Below are positions 1 to 14,123 of a DNA stretch of 64,000 nt, piece by piece. A program made the position numbers and the translations under genes. The first letter of the stretch is position 1, and each line of letters starts with the position of its first letter. A model generated the notes under the pieces. That model saw only the letters and a list, made by a program, of their open reading frames with translations, made no database searches and had not been told where the DNA came from. Source of the stretch: Solen grandis (lineage: Eukaryota; Mollusca; Bivalvia; Adapedonta; Solenidae); the NCBI GenBank assembly GCA_021229015.1, contig CM037781.1, positions 33,958,759 to 34,022,758 on the forward strand, written 5' to 3'.

Positions 1-90
1 GTGACTCGATGTGGTATGATGCCACTCATCTACGGTGAAAAATCGCATTGAGGCAACGATTTGTCGGTCCTGTGTTGTTATCAAATACCG
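1..90 (+). mobile_element. family 2 SINE fragment at window start
   Basis: gtgactcgatgtggtatgat and the following gccactcatctacgg match the central part of family 2. Cut by the window edge. Confidence 0.7.
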
Positions 91-1200
91 TCGATCAGGT
101 AGTAAAAATACCTAAACAAACGATTTCTCATCTGCATTTGAAATGTCTGTTCCATCGTACCGTGCGCGGGATTTAGACACGATCGTCATTATATTGATAC
201 TTTTCATGAGACCCATATCGGACAACTATTTGTAACCTTATTTTTCACAATGGTGAAACGGATTTCTTCGTATCTAAGTTAAACTTCTAACGACAAATGT
301 TTCCCCTACCGGTTTTAAGAACATAACGACAATTTTCTGAGTAATGGTTTTCATTTTCAATGCAGGAGACCCACTGCCCACGTGTTATGTTTAGGCGTAA
401 AAAAGTGGTTTGTTTCCACTAATATCTCCGAAAAACAGGGTCGGTAGGTCGGCTAATCTTTTTTTTAAAATTATTTTTAACCTTTATTCATCGGGTTTTT
501 CACGAAAAACAGCGTTTTGCAACCGAAATAACCCAAATGCTAGGAAAAAAAGTTTAAGGATCGGTACAAAAAATAGGATCGGTCGAGTTAGTGGAACAAG
601 TAACTTTTTTTTTATTAGGCCTTATGTTCAAATCCCTTGAATAAACAGGTTTATTATGTTTCAGTGCGTTTTTTTTTGTGATTTCGATATTTGTCACCGT
701 GCATTCACTCAGCCATTTTAATTAATCCAAATAGAAATTCAATAAAATCTCAAATAAAACATTTACTCCCAAGATAAAAGCTAAAGTCACGACGTTAAGT
801 GTCCTTTTGAAGTCAATTTTGTGCTAAGATATTTAACCCAGGTAGCTACGTATTCATGCCATATATTTATTACCGGTTCATTCAATTAGAGCTAAATTGA
901 ATTAAACTCTTGCAACATTAAACACGAGGGTTTGTCGAACTATCAGTTTAAGGTATAAAAATCATTTTAGACTCGATTATGTATGCAACATCTTTATTTA
1001 GTGATATAAACCCGCCACTCAGCGTCTTGGGCACTCAATCGTGCAGTGTGCGGTCATAAAATCTCGATTCAAAAGGCGACTTTACTATCAATATTTTACT
1101 CAATCCTACATCGCATATTTTATCACAACCCTGTCTCAGTTCTCTTTCATAGGAATATCTATATTGTGTTCACTGACCCGGATCTAAGAGTTTGAATCCC
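91..1200. other. intergenic, nothing recognised
   Basis: AT-rich; short open frames have no domain or splice context. A stretch at 430-590 repeats the word 'ggtcggt' but matches nothing else here. Confidence 0.6.
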
Positions 1201-1204
1201 GGTC

Positions 1205-1662
1205 ATTGCTGCTGTTATTGTCTCACCGACAATAGCTCATTCAAACATAATTACAGGTGGAGGAAGACCCCGCGTGTACAGAGGCAACCCGGTATAGTAA
1301 CATCGACTGTCTGCAAGCTAGCTAGGGGCCTCCGTGGCCGAGAGGATAAAGTCGCTGACTTTATTACTCACTCAGCCCCTCACCGCGTGGGTTCGAATCC
1401 CGGCAGGGTCATTCGGATTTTCATGTGAGGAAGCCTCCCAGCTGGCTTGCGGTAGGTCGGTGGTTCTATCCGAATGCCTCCGTGCATTCGGGGTTCTTCC
1501 TCCACCAGTTATTAGCTGGACGTCGCTGTATGACTGAAATACTGTCGAAGCGACGGCAAACTCAAATAGTCAGTCAAGTCTGCAAGTTAGCTGGAAAACT
1601 TTCTTACTTGAAGAGTCCGAGTGACCTTGCCGGGACTCGAACACACGACTGTGAGGTGCTAA
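1205..1662 (-). mobile_element. older family 1 SINE fragment, interrupted by the SINE at 1324-1577
   Basis: The parts 1205-1308 (ttacaggtggaggaagaccc...) and 1593-1662 (ccttgccgggactcgaacac, a reversed B box) together make one minus-strand copy of the same family, more diverged than the insert. Confidence 0.75.
1324..1577 (+). mobile_element. tRNA-derived SINE, family 1, full length with target duplication
   Basis: Starts ggggcctccgtggccgagag (A-box like), with B box gggttcgaatcc, and ends tgactgaaatactgtcgaag...cggcaaactcaaat. Flanks GTCTGCAAGCTAGCT (1309-1323) and GTCTGCAAGTTAGCT (1578-1592) are a 15-bp target site duplication with one mismatch. Confidence 0.93.
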
Positions 1663-4638
1663 AAGATAGTAAATCAGAGACTAGAGTCACGTTTGCGGTA
1701 AACATTTCCAATAATTTTCCCCAGGAGATAAGTACTAGTTTTCCTCTTTTAAAGCCAATTAGAGCAATGATTTTCAATAAAAGCCCAAGACGGATAGAAC
1801 AATCCTAAACTAGCAGCTATGATCATGAAAAGTTTCGGGCCAATCAACAAATCCCAAGAAAAAATATATATTTTTTTGTCTTTTTTAGTATCGTGTTTTC
1901 TGTTCTCTATCTTACCCTTAAATATTTGCAATACATTATACCCTCTCATTGCTTTATCTCCAAATTTCGTTCGTTTATATTTTTATCCGATATCATTTTT
2001 CTCGAATTATCCTCGTTTATGATTAATCTCTCTCGCTTAAAGTTTAGGAACCTAGTTCAATCGCTATCGTTATTTTATCCTTAAATATATTCCCATGAAA
2101 ACCAGATTTTTTACCTCTTAAAACATCGGAATTTATTAGCTTTGTCTTCTCTCTCTTTAAATTAGTTTATCTTAAGTTTGACGAAACTAGCAACAAGTCT
2201 TATCTATGTGGTCTCTTTCTTATAACATTACCAATATTTAATGTTCTTCTTGGACTTGTTTTCGAATTTTATGATTTATCTGATTTTGTCTTCCTCTCTC
2301 CACTTTGCACATTTTATCATAGCGTCTGTTTCATAGACTCTATGGCATTGTTCCCTTCGTGAAACTTGCAATCTGAGATAATTTCGGACGATACAGAAAA
2401 CTTCAAAGACTTTAAAATGCGAACTTTTCTCCCACACCTCCTCTCCTACAGCCGACCGATGATAAAGCTAACCAAAATCGGCAATAAACCAATAACAAAA
2501 ATGGCCTCGATGCTACGAATATAATTAATACGAACATAACGACTTGAATCTGCTGATAAATTCGTATATACGGCCAACGCTCCGGCAATTAATCTTTTGA
2601 CGCAGAAGTTAGCAAGCATGTTAATGACTCAGATTTGTTCATATTCGGCGACGCCAGGGCTGGACATAGCCTAGACTGCACATAAATAATTGATCTCGCT
2701 AATTGCTCTGGGGCCTAGAAAGCCACGTCAGTTGCCCACAGATAACGTTGGTAATAAGAATTATGGCGACAGACGATCGCTGATTAATTATTCATTCTCG
2801 TGTTGTTGTTTGGCTGTCATTTTTAGATCGATTCAGTTGACTGCAATTATATATACATTTGATGTGAACAAATTTCATTACTGAAACAGGTAGAACGGAG
2901 ATTGCCAATTTCTAATTTTATTCTGACTTTGTTAGTCTGTTTAACGTGATATAATTTTCAGACGTACTGGTATAAAATCACGTTCACTGCCAGGAACGCA
3001 GCCTAATTTCTTCACACTAGTGTCAGTACTATTCACGATAAGTACCGCGAGATTTTCATTCTTTCATTAATAGGTTTTGGATGCGAACCAACTTGAATCA
3101 TATATTTTATGACCTTATAAGGCACCCAGATCGGTACATTCTGAAAATTATTGACAAATATAAAATTCAGTTCAAGGTACACATTCTCTCATAATCGACG
3201 TTAAAAAGACATGTTTTGATGGAATTTCAAAAGTAAATAAATAAAAAGTGCATCAAATGAAAATAATATTGCTATATTGAACTATCATTTTGACCTAGTG
3301 CACGAAATACATTAGTGCTTGTATAATACAGCTTGTTGAACCCAAAAACTACTATGTCGATTTTTTTTCTGAACAACAAATCGCAACTGTTCGATCTGTG
3401 GCAGTATTTAATATTGTGTGGAGATCCGACTGCATATATAGGAATAGCGAAAGTTCGCATTCCCCTTTCTTACATGCATTATCAAACTTATTCTTAAGTG
3501 AATCACTTGCAGAATCGTGGAATATCCTAAATGATTCCCATTCCTGAGATCAACGAGTCCATGTGGCGTTGTTTAACAAGACTAGTATGTTGTCAGGCAT
3601 ACTTTCAGTATGAGCCCCTTTCTGCGATGGATGGAATTTACTGGCAAAAATTCATATCCTATTGATGAACAACGTCAGCTATTATTTGAGGATATTCGGA
3701 TAAACTAAGAATCCTCGAAAGAAGTCCCAAAAAATTGCGATCCAGACTCGCCACGGGCAAAATAAAACATGCTGCTCAAGGTTTCTTAATCTTCAGGCCT
3801 CCGAAATAAATTTGTCCTCCTCATTTAGTAGAAAATTACAACTGTTCTAAGCTTTATATGTAATACGTAAGTTGTAAACACGTGCAACAGAAATTACTCA
3901 CTCGAAATTGGGAGTCTTCTGTTTTTACCGAAAACTTCCAAACAGACCGTTTACTGTTTTGCAAGGGAACAGCCGAATGAGAACTACAGAGAGTTTTATT
4001 ACGAAACTAACGTTATCGTTTGGTTTATGATTTATTTAATGGCTTGTTTATCTAATATCTACTTTAGAAACAAATTCTAATATCCTTATTAAAATATCAC
4101 TCGTAATCCGTATATTTTCTCAATTAAAACACTGCACTGGTAGAAAATTAACGGAGGATTAGAAACAAAAGCAAAACAGCATTTTATTTGAGGGAAAGAA
4201 AATTCTTGTCTTTTAAAATTTTATGTTATGAATTCAACGAAAATGAATATCAAAACGCTCGTTGTTAAGTAATTGGAATATATGCGGTTTTAAGTAGCTA
4301 ATTAAGATGTTTCGCTGACAGGGGTGATATTGTTTCATGAATTTTTCAGTACTGTATAATGTAACAAGAACATCTTATACTTATTTATGATTAATTGAGG
4401 AACCAATCTACATCTGAAAGTATATTTTGTGTAGAAAAAGAACATTTCTTTTTTTCAAAATGTACATAATTTTTAACATGTACTTATGTATTTTATTTTT
4501 GATGTATGCAGGCAGATCTATATGAATAAAAGGCAAATAATTTAATTAAATATTACTTTATAAGTTAAATTTAATAAATAAATAAAAATGGCATGATTAG
4601 TACAGACAGTAGGAAATGTATGAGAAATCTTCCCCGTC

Positions 4639-4665
4639 CACACACACACACACACACACACACAC
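4639..4665. repeat. (CA)n microsatellite
   Basis: About 13 CA units. Confidence 0.95.
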
Positions 4666-5177
4666 TAGAAGAATAAATGAAAAATAGTATTAAATAAAGA
4701 CTTAATAAATTATAAGTTTTATGATACTACTGAAAACGTATATCCCTGTGGATATGGTAAGATACTGTAAAGATTCAAAGGCCAGTTAAAGCTTCCATAC
4801 TCCTTTTCATCTTTCTCTTGTTTCTTTTTTAAGTGTCTTTATCATACTATGAATCTAACTTCGATATGTATTGAATTTTGAAATAATTGTAACACAGAGG
4901 GCCTGACGTGCATGTTCTATATTTTTTCCTTTTTAGACCCCCACCTTTTTAACCTGTCTTGATCACATTTTTTATTTCGTCAAAAAAAAAAATAAAAAAA
5001 TAAAAAAAATACATAAGTAAAAAAACAATAAAGAAACAAAACAAAAACATAAGTATTTGTTTTAGGCACATTTGGTCATGCATTTCATATCATTACTAGA
5101 TATTAACATCTATTATTGCTGGTTTATGTTCTGAAAAATTAAAAAAACAAACTTTTTTGGAATATATGAAACACACT

Positions 5178-5208
<31 letters not shown>

Positions 5209-5222
5209 GAGAGGGGAGGGAG
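5178..5222. repeat. (GA)n microsatellite
   Basis: Imperfect ga/ggag run. Confidence 0.9.
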
Positions 5223-8103
5223 AAAAGAACTCTTTTTAAATACTGAAATTTGAACACGAGGGATATAAAAGCTGATTTGTACATGACTAGATTGTGAAAT
5301 AAGGGAAGACTAATTTACATACGGTTAATCTAGGCGAAGGACCGCCACAATTTGACCAAACAAAACGTATATTACATTTCATATAATTTGTCTAACATTA
5401 TAGATTGGCGAGTTATGAATTTCGATCGGGATTGGCGCCTAGACACTTTATGAAGCATAAATGAAATTCGGCTAATGACTGTGTTTTATACACAGTGCCT
5501 CACAAGATTTATGTGCCTATATCCACTGCTATTCATTTATGAAAAAAGATATTACACCGTGTTTAATGTGGTCTGTGTATTAATAGTCATCCTCTTTGAT
5601 CCTGGTCAGTCATTCCGCTTGATGGAATCTGTACGCATTTAACATTCTGTCATCGTTATTGAATGTTCTATTCACCGACGACAGGAAACCTTCGTTACCA
5701 TTTAATTAACGTAATTAACGAATTTAGAATGCACAAATTGCAAGCCTACGGCGCACGAAACTCAGCAATTATTAATGAGTGTTTTCCGCTGATTCCTTGA
5801 GTTTGAAAGATTACGAGGGACCCGGTGCCTGTATGGCGGTCCCGGGATTTACACTACATTGCTTGGTTACCGGCTTCAGGGGAAAACGGTGATCAGTTAT
5901 CGATGGCGCTGAAACCCAGTGATTGATCGAGACTGCGACTGGTCGATTAAAAGTCTGCTTCTTTAATGTACATGGCGGCAGAAGAATTCATGAATTGTCT
6001 GATTCACGTGCGAAACAGGCTACATCTCCTATATTGATGCTATTTTATCCATTTGTCAAAAGACGTTCGGTCTGGACTGCGTTTAAAATATACTATACTA
6101 ATGCATTTCCTTGCTTTTTTGTAGGTAATAAAGACTAAAACATTTGGCCTATGAATCAGAAGTTTCTATATTAGTACAGAGTTTGTAATGGATGTTGAAT
6201 CTCAATTTTGTTGTAATGCAATCGGAGTTTTTACGCGAGAAATAACTGATTACATTACGCAGTGTAAGTACTCATAAAATTTCCTCCGAGAAAGCTCAAC
6301 TGAAAATGAAAATATCTATTCATTTTTAGAAGCAGAGTTTATCGTTTTGTTCAAACAAAAGCGTCTATTTTTCACTTGAAAATGATTTTATATTATTCTT
6401 TGTTATTGCGAGTGAATAATCACGAATGCTTTCTTGGCAAAATCAATGTTAAGGTCGTTGTTTCACCCAACTGAACTGAACAAACTGTCAACTGCTTTGA
6501 AACTTGGGGCTTTGAGTTCAAATACTAGTATTTTTTTTTAATTTCTCGCCATTATTCTGTATCACTTAGATCAGATTTAGACAAAAATGTGTTTTATTTT
6601 AATAAGTTGTATGAATATTTATTGGATATACAATACTAAGTTTAACATATGAAGTTTGTTGGCCGAATGCTATTATTTGTTTCTAAACGATAATCGCAAT
6701 ACAATTTTCGTAAAGAGGATATGACAAGATATTTAGAGTTTCCTTATTTCTAAAAAAGACCCATTTTAATGCCTGTCCTTAAAATAGAAGAAAATGCCCG
6801 CAAGCGTAAAACCGGACGATGGATTTTGTTCAAATTTTGCATACAGGTGTCCTTTTATGTATACAACACAAGGGTATTGTTTAATTTTCATTTCTACATT
6901 GTGTCCCTTCGGCTCTCGCTACTTTAACATTACGATGAGTGATGAAGGTGTGTTAGTGAATGTAAATAAACTATCACGTGATAAACATTATTATAAATTA
7001 TCAATATTAGTTATAAATTGAGAATTGTAATTATATGGTCATTATACCGCAAGAGGAATGAAAAGAAAGAAAAAAATATCAGCAGAACAAAAAAAACAAC
7101 AAAAAAAAACCTTGCCAGTACATAGTGTCACTTTCCCCACCCTCTCCAGTATTGATAATCACGTTAATAAGAACGGAGTCTGTTGCCACTGGCTAATTAC
7201 AACCACTTGGCGCATCTCTCATGTCCTGCCGATTGTCAGACATTGTGGCGTCACTCAGTAATTGATTCGCCCTCCGACCCTTCGTACTTGTTCATGCCAA
7301 ACTGATAGAAGCCGTCCGCGTGATAAGGCGGCTACATCCTGATTGTTGCAGAATTTTCGAATATCGATATTTCTGTTGTTATGACCACATGTCAGATCGA
7401 GCACCTGTCGATAATTGCAGGCGATGAGGGCCGAGAGTCTCCGTAATTCGAGGTTATTACCCTGTCAATGTCTCCCTAGATCACGGCCATAATTAACACC
7501 CTGTGAAGTTGTCTGCAGTTACACATATAATAAGCAGCCACTTTTAACTCGTTCTGTTTTATAAATTGTCAGCCTCTTTCAACTTTATGGAAGAACATTT
7601 AGCATTAAAGGGCGGTAAAACAAGAGAGAAGGTCTGCCATTTCACAGCGGCTTCAGTATCTGGCACGGCGTCGGTGCTTCAATTTAAGCGACATATTTGT
7701 GACCAGATGACATAATTTGGAACGATAACTGCCAGTATTTCGTCAGATACAAAGTGAAATAATAGTAGCAGTCATGATGATCGACATTTGCTGTTGTTAA
7801 GCTTCAAATCGCATTATTGTAAGCCAAGACCTAGATGAAGAATATATCACCTCTGCATTTGAAAGCAACGAGTTCCATTTTTGTTTTTGTTTTAAGATAT
7901 CCCAAGTCGGTAAGTAATGGTCCAATCATGAATCCGTCGAGAGGGATAAGAATAGGTTTAAAAATCTTGTTTATAAATCTATAAATCGATGTTAAATACT
8001 CGTACATAACTTTTGAATATACCTTTCCTACGTGACTTATTTTTCACTGATTTTGTCCATTATTTCACAAATACCCAGTATCAATACAGTAGTGAAAGGG
8101 AAA

Positions 8104-8346
8104 GGGGGGGGGGGGGGGTTGTCGGGCCAACGGCACCCATCCCCTCTCGCGATTCGGCCGGCGAATGAAGGTTACTGAGCTTAAAGTCATTGATTGAACG
8201 TTGAACATTTGATAAATTCGTCTGTATATTAAGCTACTTACAGGTAAATTGTGTTTTTTACAGAGGAATAATTTGGAGGAATAGGACATTGGAATTCGAA
8301 CCATCTGCCCTCATGTCCGCCCCCCCCCCCCCACCCCCGCCCCCCT
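8104..8346. repeat. G14 tract and C13 tract about 200 bases apart
   Basis: G run 8104-8117, C run 8320-8332 followed by acccccgcccccc. Opposite tracts could pair with each other. A reversed tRNA-like B box (ggaattcgaacc) sits just before the C run. Confidence 0.85.
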
Positions 8347-10675
8347 CAAAAAAGTTATGATTTCCTGGTCCGCCATTGTCAATGATAGTGCGAATGACTA
8401 GACGAAATAGACGAGATTTACTAGACGAAATTGATAAATATTCCGACTAAGATTTTGTGTGAATTTCGTGTAAGAATAAATCATTTTTCGGTATTTACTA
8501 GATATTCGCGAAAATCAGTTTCGCATGGTTGATTATACATCAAAATCATTTAAGCAGACGGCATAGTGACCCAATATATATTTCAAAATTGGTTGGGCAT
8601 ATATTATAGAAAATAGGTATTTCCAGTATGTTACTTCCAAGTTTGTTAAGTGTATCTAATTAAGATTTACATTTGTTTCTTCACTGTGTTATTTGAAATC
8701 CAGCTTGTTGATTCTTGGATCAAACTGAATAATTTACTCTTTGGGAATTTACAAAAGGCCATTTTCTTTTATTGGGATTCAAACCCAATATCACCGTATT
8801 TTATTTCAAAATACATGTACACAGCAAATGTACTACGGCGCTTTTCGTAAAACTAGTCTTTATTCTAAGGATGGTGATGAACAGCGGAACAAATGAGAGA
8901 CAGACGCAGTGATTGTTCAAGTTAAGTGACTCTAAGCCTGTGTAACAAGGGCGGTCAGAACTGACTGTAATTTGCTACATGGCGTAAATCAAGCACACAT
9001 TGCAGCATTAACGTCTCACGTTGTCTTATCAAGCGAGACGAAAGGAACAACCTGTTTTTTTTCTGTGATCAAAGCAGTAATTCAAACAAACTGTGCAAAA
9101 TTTGTAATCTTTTAGTGCTTTACGAACGTGCACCCTTTAATTTTCATGTGCGATTCACTTATTTCATTTTGTATTTGCAAAGTCTTGTTTCATTATTATT
9201 AAAAATAATTTAAATTTTTAATAAAAATAAAACGTTTATGCGAATTTATGTTAACGTCGGACATCCTCCAGGAATATAAACGTGGCAATGTGCCTTTAGG
9301 GGCTCCAAGCGTTTGCCTAGTTTATGAATTTAACATATCATGTTCCCATCTCGTCTAATTTTCAGTATTAATGTCCTAACAACATTTCTAAATCTCAAAA
9401 TTACATTTAATATATTTTTCCAAAACAAAATGAGCACCGCACAATGCCAGAGGACACACGTTCTAAGCCGACATTATATATCAGACGACAAGCCGTCAGC
9501 TTCTCCAACGAGAGCGTTTTATTATAAATATGAATTTTATTTAGTAGTGAGCTTTGTTAAACAGCCACTTCCACTGATAGGCTACTTAACACACATACAA
9601 AATGTTTAAACATTTCAGATATCACCTCTAAATAGCGACCACATACCATCATATTAAACGGAACTAATTCAGGTATGTAATTAAAATAACGACTGTTGCT
9701 TGTCGTCAAAGACTAATGTGACATATATCCATGGGTGGCCTTTAATAACAGTCTGACAGCATATGCCTTTGTTCCTGATAACAGAATGGTGTCATTGGCG
9801 GGGGCATCGGTGTTCTATGGACACATTTCTAGTCTGTTTGTGATTTTCGTTTGGTTTTGACAGTGACTATTTCATTTAGAATGTTAAAACATGTATTTAT
9901 TGGACAACTATATGGTTTGTGAATCATATCACTACCGATGGCTCACGTGGCGGCGTATGAGTTTAATGTTATGGGAAGAGGCCGGAGTCACGTGATTTGA
10001 AGGATGGCCACAATGTCCTCTCATTAATGTTCGTTCCCAGGAATCGAACTCGAGAAGCCTGAGAGCTTTATATTACGGTATAGACAGTTTCAGGGGATCA
10101 GCAATACCCGATATAATTCGCTGATTTAAATTGACCAATCAGTGTCTGGTGAAAAAATGAAGCCTATGTTTATTTCCCATTGAACCATGTGTGAAATTAT
10201 ACATAGGTGTTCGGGTAGAGCTCGTTGACTTACGTATGTTTGCGCCTCATTTCGGAGCGAAATAATCTATATCCAGGTATACAAGAGAACAATATACACG
10301 CCAAAAGAATGGTAGGAATTATCTGCATCTTAATATAAAAATACTTTCTTTTTTTTATCTAGAAAACAATAGTAAAAACTAATAAATGTAATCAAAAACA
10401 AAAACACAAAAACGAACAGCAGAAATGCTCTGCTTTAAAACCACTGTAGCTAACTACATGCATGCATCATGTCAACTTGGCAGCGCTCAATCAAACTTGA
10501 CATTCACATCGAAAAACACACAGGGACGCTTTCAAAGTTACTCTAGATAATTTCGACCAGTGCATTCATTTTCCGTGGAGACTCTGTCGAATCTTTTTTA
10601 TTTTTACTTTTCAGATCCGAAATTGGTGTGAATGAATCATCAAAAATGTTTGAATGGAGTAAAAGTAAAAAAGTG

Positions 10676-10780
10676 TTAGTCCCTGTGGCTGAGTTGTTAG
10701 AGCATCTGCCCCGTGGCCGGAAGGTCGTGGTTTCTATCTCCAGTCGAAAACATACCTACGTCAGTAAAATAATACTGGTG
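10676..10780 (+). mobile_element. tRNA-like SINE head fragment
   Basis: agtccctgtggctgagttgt then tagagcatctg and aaggtcgtggtttctatctc resemble A and B boxes of the SINE heads. The B box is damaged and no tRNA fold is convincing. Confidence 0.5.
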
Positions 10781-10990
10781 TACTGTGAAATCATTAATTT
10801 TCGTGGGACTCTAATTTTCGTTGATTTCTTAGAGTTTTTCCTCTCGAATATATCCCCACGAAAACTTATCCCTTATGTAGACTTAACGTTTTCTGGAAAA
10901 TAGATCCACGAATTAATATACCCACGAAAGTCCCGTAGGAAAATAACCAACGAAATTTAATGTCAACGGAAATTAATGACCTTACAGTAT
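10781..10990. repeat. MITE family A, copy 1
   Basis: About 210 bp with imperfect inverted ends tactgtgaaatcattaattt / ggaaattaatgaccttacag and internal 'cacgaaa' and 'aacgaaa' words. The same family is at 29164, 33265 and 47263. Confidence 0.75.
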
Positions 10991-11029
10991 ATCCCCTGCT
11001 TGACGTTCAGTATAGAGAAAGAGTAGTTC

Positions 11030-11170
11030 CAGGACTGGTTTACCCAGGGTCAGGATAATTCGTTTGGGTGTAGTATCATGCCACTTTCCAACAGAGTGAA
11101 TCGTAGTGAGGCAACTTGTATTTATCTCATGAAGACAACGTCTCTACATGACTTGAATACTTCTTGAGAG
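11030..11170 (+). mobile_element. family 2 SINE fragment
   Basis: Diverged central part: gggtgtagtatcatgccact, gtagtgaggcaact, tcatgaagacaacg. Head missing. Confidence 0.6.
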
Positions 11171-12339
11171 TTTGTAACAATTACATCTATTTTATGTCGA
11201 TGTGAAACTGAATCAAGTCTTAATGGTTAAGTCCTTATTGACTGTTTCTGGGGCTGACAAACGCCTTTGTTCCTGGGAATATTCAGAAAAAAATGCCACA
11301 TTTCAACCACCACCCGAGGATTCGAACACACAACATTTGGATTCAAAGTTAAAGTGGACTATTGCACGCACTGAGCAGCAATTAATGACTCAACGTGTTT
11401 TAATCTAAACATTTGCCGATCTATATGAATTCAACATTCCAATTTCGAGCATCATTTAACATTCGATTCTAATGCACTATAAATTTCCTATTGAAATTAT
11501 TCAAACTTTGAAGGCAGAATATTCTGCCGTGTGTGATTTGTAAGCTGTATGGCTGCAGACACACGTATTGGGAACCCGCCTTGGCGCCAGTAGGTTACGT
11601 GCTCTGCACGAGCTTTTGTTCTTTTTTAAATGTTGCTTCAGTTTTTTTTACGTCCTACCTGCGTTCGATAAGGGGAACTAATTTATTTCTATTGGCGATA
11701 CAATAGATTAATTATTGATCAGAAAGTTCAGGAGATTATGGCTTTATATATTTCTGGAACCTACTTAGGCACTGAAGCCAAGCCATGATGGTTTTAAAAT
11801 GTAGCATGAATAATGCAACGGGTCGTTTTTTTTCTTTCTTCGCTAAATACGTAAATAAATTACGTAAATATCGACTTACTGATCTGCAAGTGTAAAACCA
11901 TTTACTGTATAACAAAAGAAAATGCAAGAATGTCATAAATCTTAAAAACCCATTTTAATCTAGATCAGTGTTCAAAGATAGAAACTAGTTTATATTTCAT
12001 GTATCTATTGATTAATTTTTTTTTTATGTTTTCTGTTCATTATCCTCCAGTGATATGTATTTTCATGTGTTCCCCTGTTTCTTTTTCATTTTTTTCTTCT
12101 GAGATAGTTATTAAACATACCGAAACATATTAATGTCGAGGGGATGAAATTTTTGAGGATATATTCTATCCACAAATATTAATCCATTGAAAACTGTTCC
12201 GAACTTCATTTTAAAGCTTTCTCGTATTGACCAACACTAATTCACGGATATAGGCTGTAACCTCCGGGGTTGCCTATGTTGCCTACTCAACTAAAATTAA
12301 TGTCAATCCAAGAAAATGTATGACTCTACAGTATCTTAT

Positions 12340-12505
12340 CTACATACCAGTAATCACAGTCATGGGTTCGAGTCCCGGTATGGTGACGTGGATTTTTTTC
12401 CAAATGACTTCCGGTACTACCCGGGCGTCTCTGTGCAATCAGGGTTTTCCTTCGCCAGTAATACGCTAGGCGTCACTATATAAAACCGAAGACCTATATT
12501 AAACA
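12340..12505 (+). mobile_element. SINE-like element with tRNA-derived B box
   Basis: gtcatgggttcgagtcccgg, then gacttccggtactacccggg and gccagtaatacgctaggcgt. A diverged relative of family 1 with the head partly lost; the A box is not clear. Confidence 0.55.
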
Positions 12506-13279
12506 AAGATTGGCAACAAGTCTAAATCTCACAAAAGCACGTAACAAATTGTCCAATTCTCGCTAAGATACGTTCTCAAATATCTCCTTTTCTTCTGAAG
12601 ATATGTGAAAGTTAATTAATCTTAAAATAAATCATTACAATACCAACAAAATTATGTATTAAATTAAGTCGAGAAATAAAAATGTTTTATGTAAAGTAGG
12701 GATGTACTCGAATGATGATGACTATGTAAAATATATTGTTTTTTTCTGCTACACTGGTTGAATTAAAATAATAATAAACAGAATATTTTTTAAAATAAAT
12801 AAAACCTAAAAGAATATTGCAGTAGAGAAATGATTATTTTATAATATGGTTACTTTTTCGTCTGTAAATTTTCCATACCTTTATTGAAAGTTTGCAATAT
12901 TCAATGATCTGCTGTGGCTTAAACTATATTTTCCACTGACCTTTACAAGAGTTTCCTGTCTTTTTTAGAGGTCCTTGATAAAACTGAAATATTGTCAAAG
13001 CGACTCTAACACAACAAAAATAACTTATTATTTATCGATATTTTTTTGTGGATATAAAATACAACTTTCATGATATGCTGAAAATATTTTGGAAATAAAG
13101 AATTATTTTGTTTCTGTTTTTTTTTCTATAGTAAATTTGATGTGTTTAATGTGCCCCAGTGTCAAACCGTGCTACATTATTTCAAATGCATGTTAAAATA
13201 AATAAAACATATCGACCCGTTTCTAATTTCAATTTCCTTTCTTTGTCGATGGTGTATATTTTACTGTTAAATATAAATA

Positions 13280-13469
13280 TACAGTCAATCCTTTCTTAAG
13301 CGGTCAGTGAAGGAAACAAGAGAAAGTGGTCGCTTAACAGAAGTGACCGCTAAATGAAGTTTATATATACATATATACCAAATTGCTAATTTGGTAATAT
13401 TAAAATTGACGCTAAATACAGGTTGACCGTTTAGTAAAGGTGGCCGCTAAAACAGGTTCGAGTGTATTT
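13280..13469. repeat. MITE family B, copy 1 ('aagcggtcag')
   Basis: acagtcaatcctttcttaag, then repeated gtggtcgctta / gtgaccgctaa words about 30-50 bases apart. The same family is at 21003 and 62400, with a diverged piece at 39549-39690. Confidence 0.7.
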
Positions 13470-13806
13470 ATATTTACACTGAATTGCACAGCAAGATTTT
13501 ACGACTGCATTTGTTGTTTTGGAGATTTCCTTTACTTCAACAATATTTGTTTGTGATAAGTTTTTTAAATATGTTTTACGTGTCGTTACATTTGCGATAC
13601 GTGTAGGTTTTTAAATTGATACTGTTTCAAATATACGAGACATCCTATGCGTATAGAGATAGTTTCACGTTGATACGAGACTTTGCTTCATACAGCTACA
13701 AAAAGTAAATGAAATCATATTAAGCAAACATACAACAAGCAAAAACTTTTGTCAGAAGTTTAAAATTGATTCTTGCATCTTGCATTTTTTTCCAGATCCT
13801 ATTTGA

Positions 13807-13836
13807 GGGTGGGGATGGGGGTGGGGGGGGGGGGGG
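13807..13836 (+). repeat. G-quadruplex-prone tract
   Basis: Four G runs of at least 3 separated by 1-2 bases (gggtggggatgggggtgggg...), a textbook quadruplex pattern. No gene nearby. Confidence 0.85.
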
Positions 13837-14123
13837 CACTATAGGTACTAACTTAAATATGTCACAAAGCCATATTACTAAAGAGTTGAAAGTACAAAAC
13901 ATTTAATTTGTTTCAAAGACTTCGTTTAGACAAATACAAACTTCCTGCAGTTTCTAATAGATTTAAAAATTCGGCTTAAACGATCAAACAATTTTTGTCT
14001 TTTTTGATCTTTAAGTCCGTTAATCAGATTATTTTTTGTTCATTCATAAAAAAGGTACAATCAATCAAAGTGTAATGGTGAAAATACATTGCAACGTGAT
14101 GATGTCATTCATCCCGAGACGGT

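Larger units (their letters stand above)
1663..10675. other. intergenic, no gene supported
   Basis: Contains microsatellites and the G/C tracts listed, otherwise mostly unique AT-rich sequence. Blocks at about 5580-5960 and 7150-7700 are less AT-rich and free of repeats and could be conserved regulatory sequence; that needs alignment to related genomes. Confidence 0.6.

Noticed and set aside
1334..1537. Short open frames in 1192-1808
   Set aside because: They lie within the nested SINEs; the same frame recurs in the SINE at 44280.
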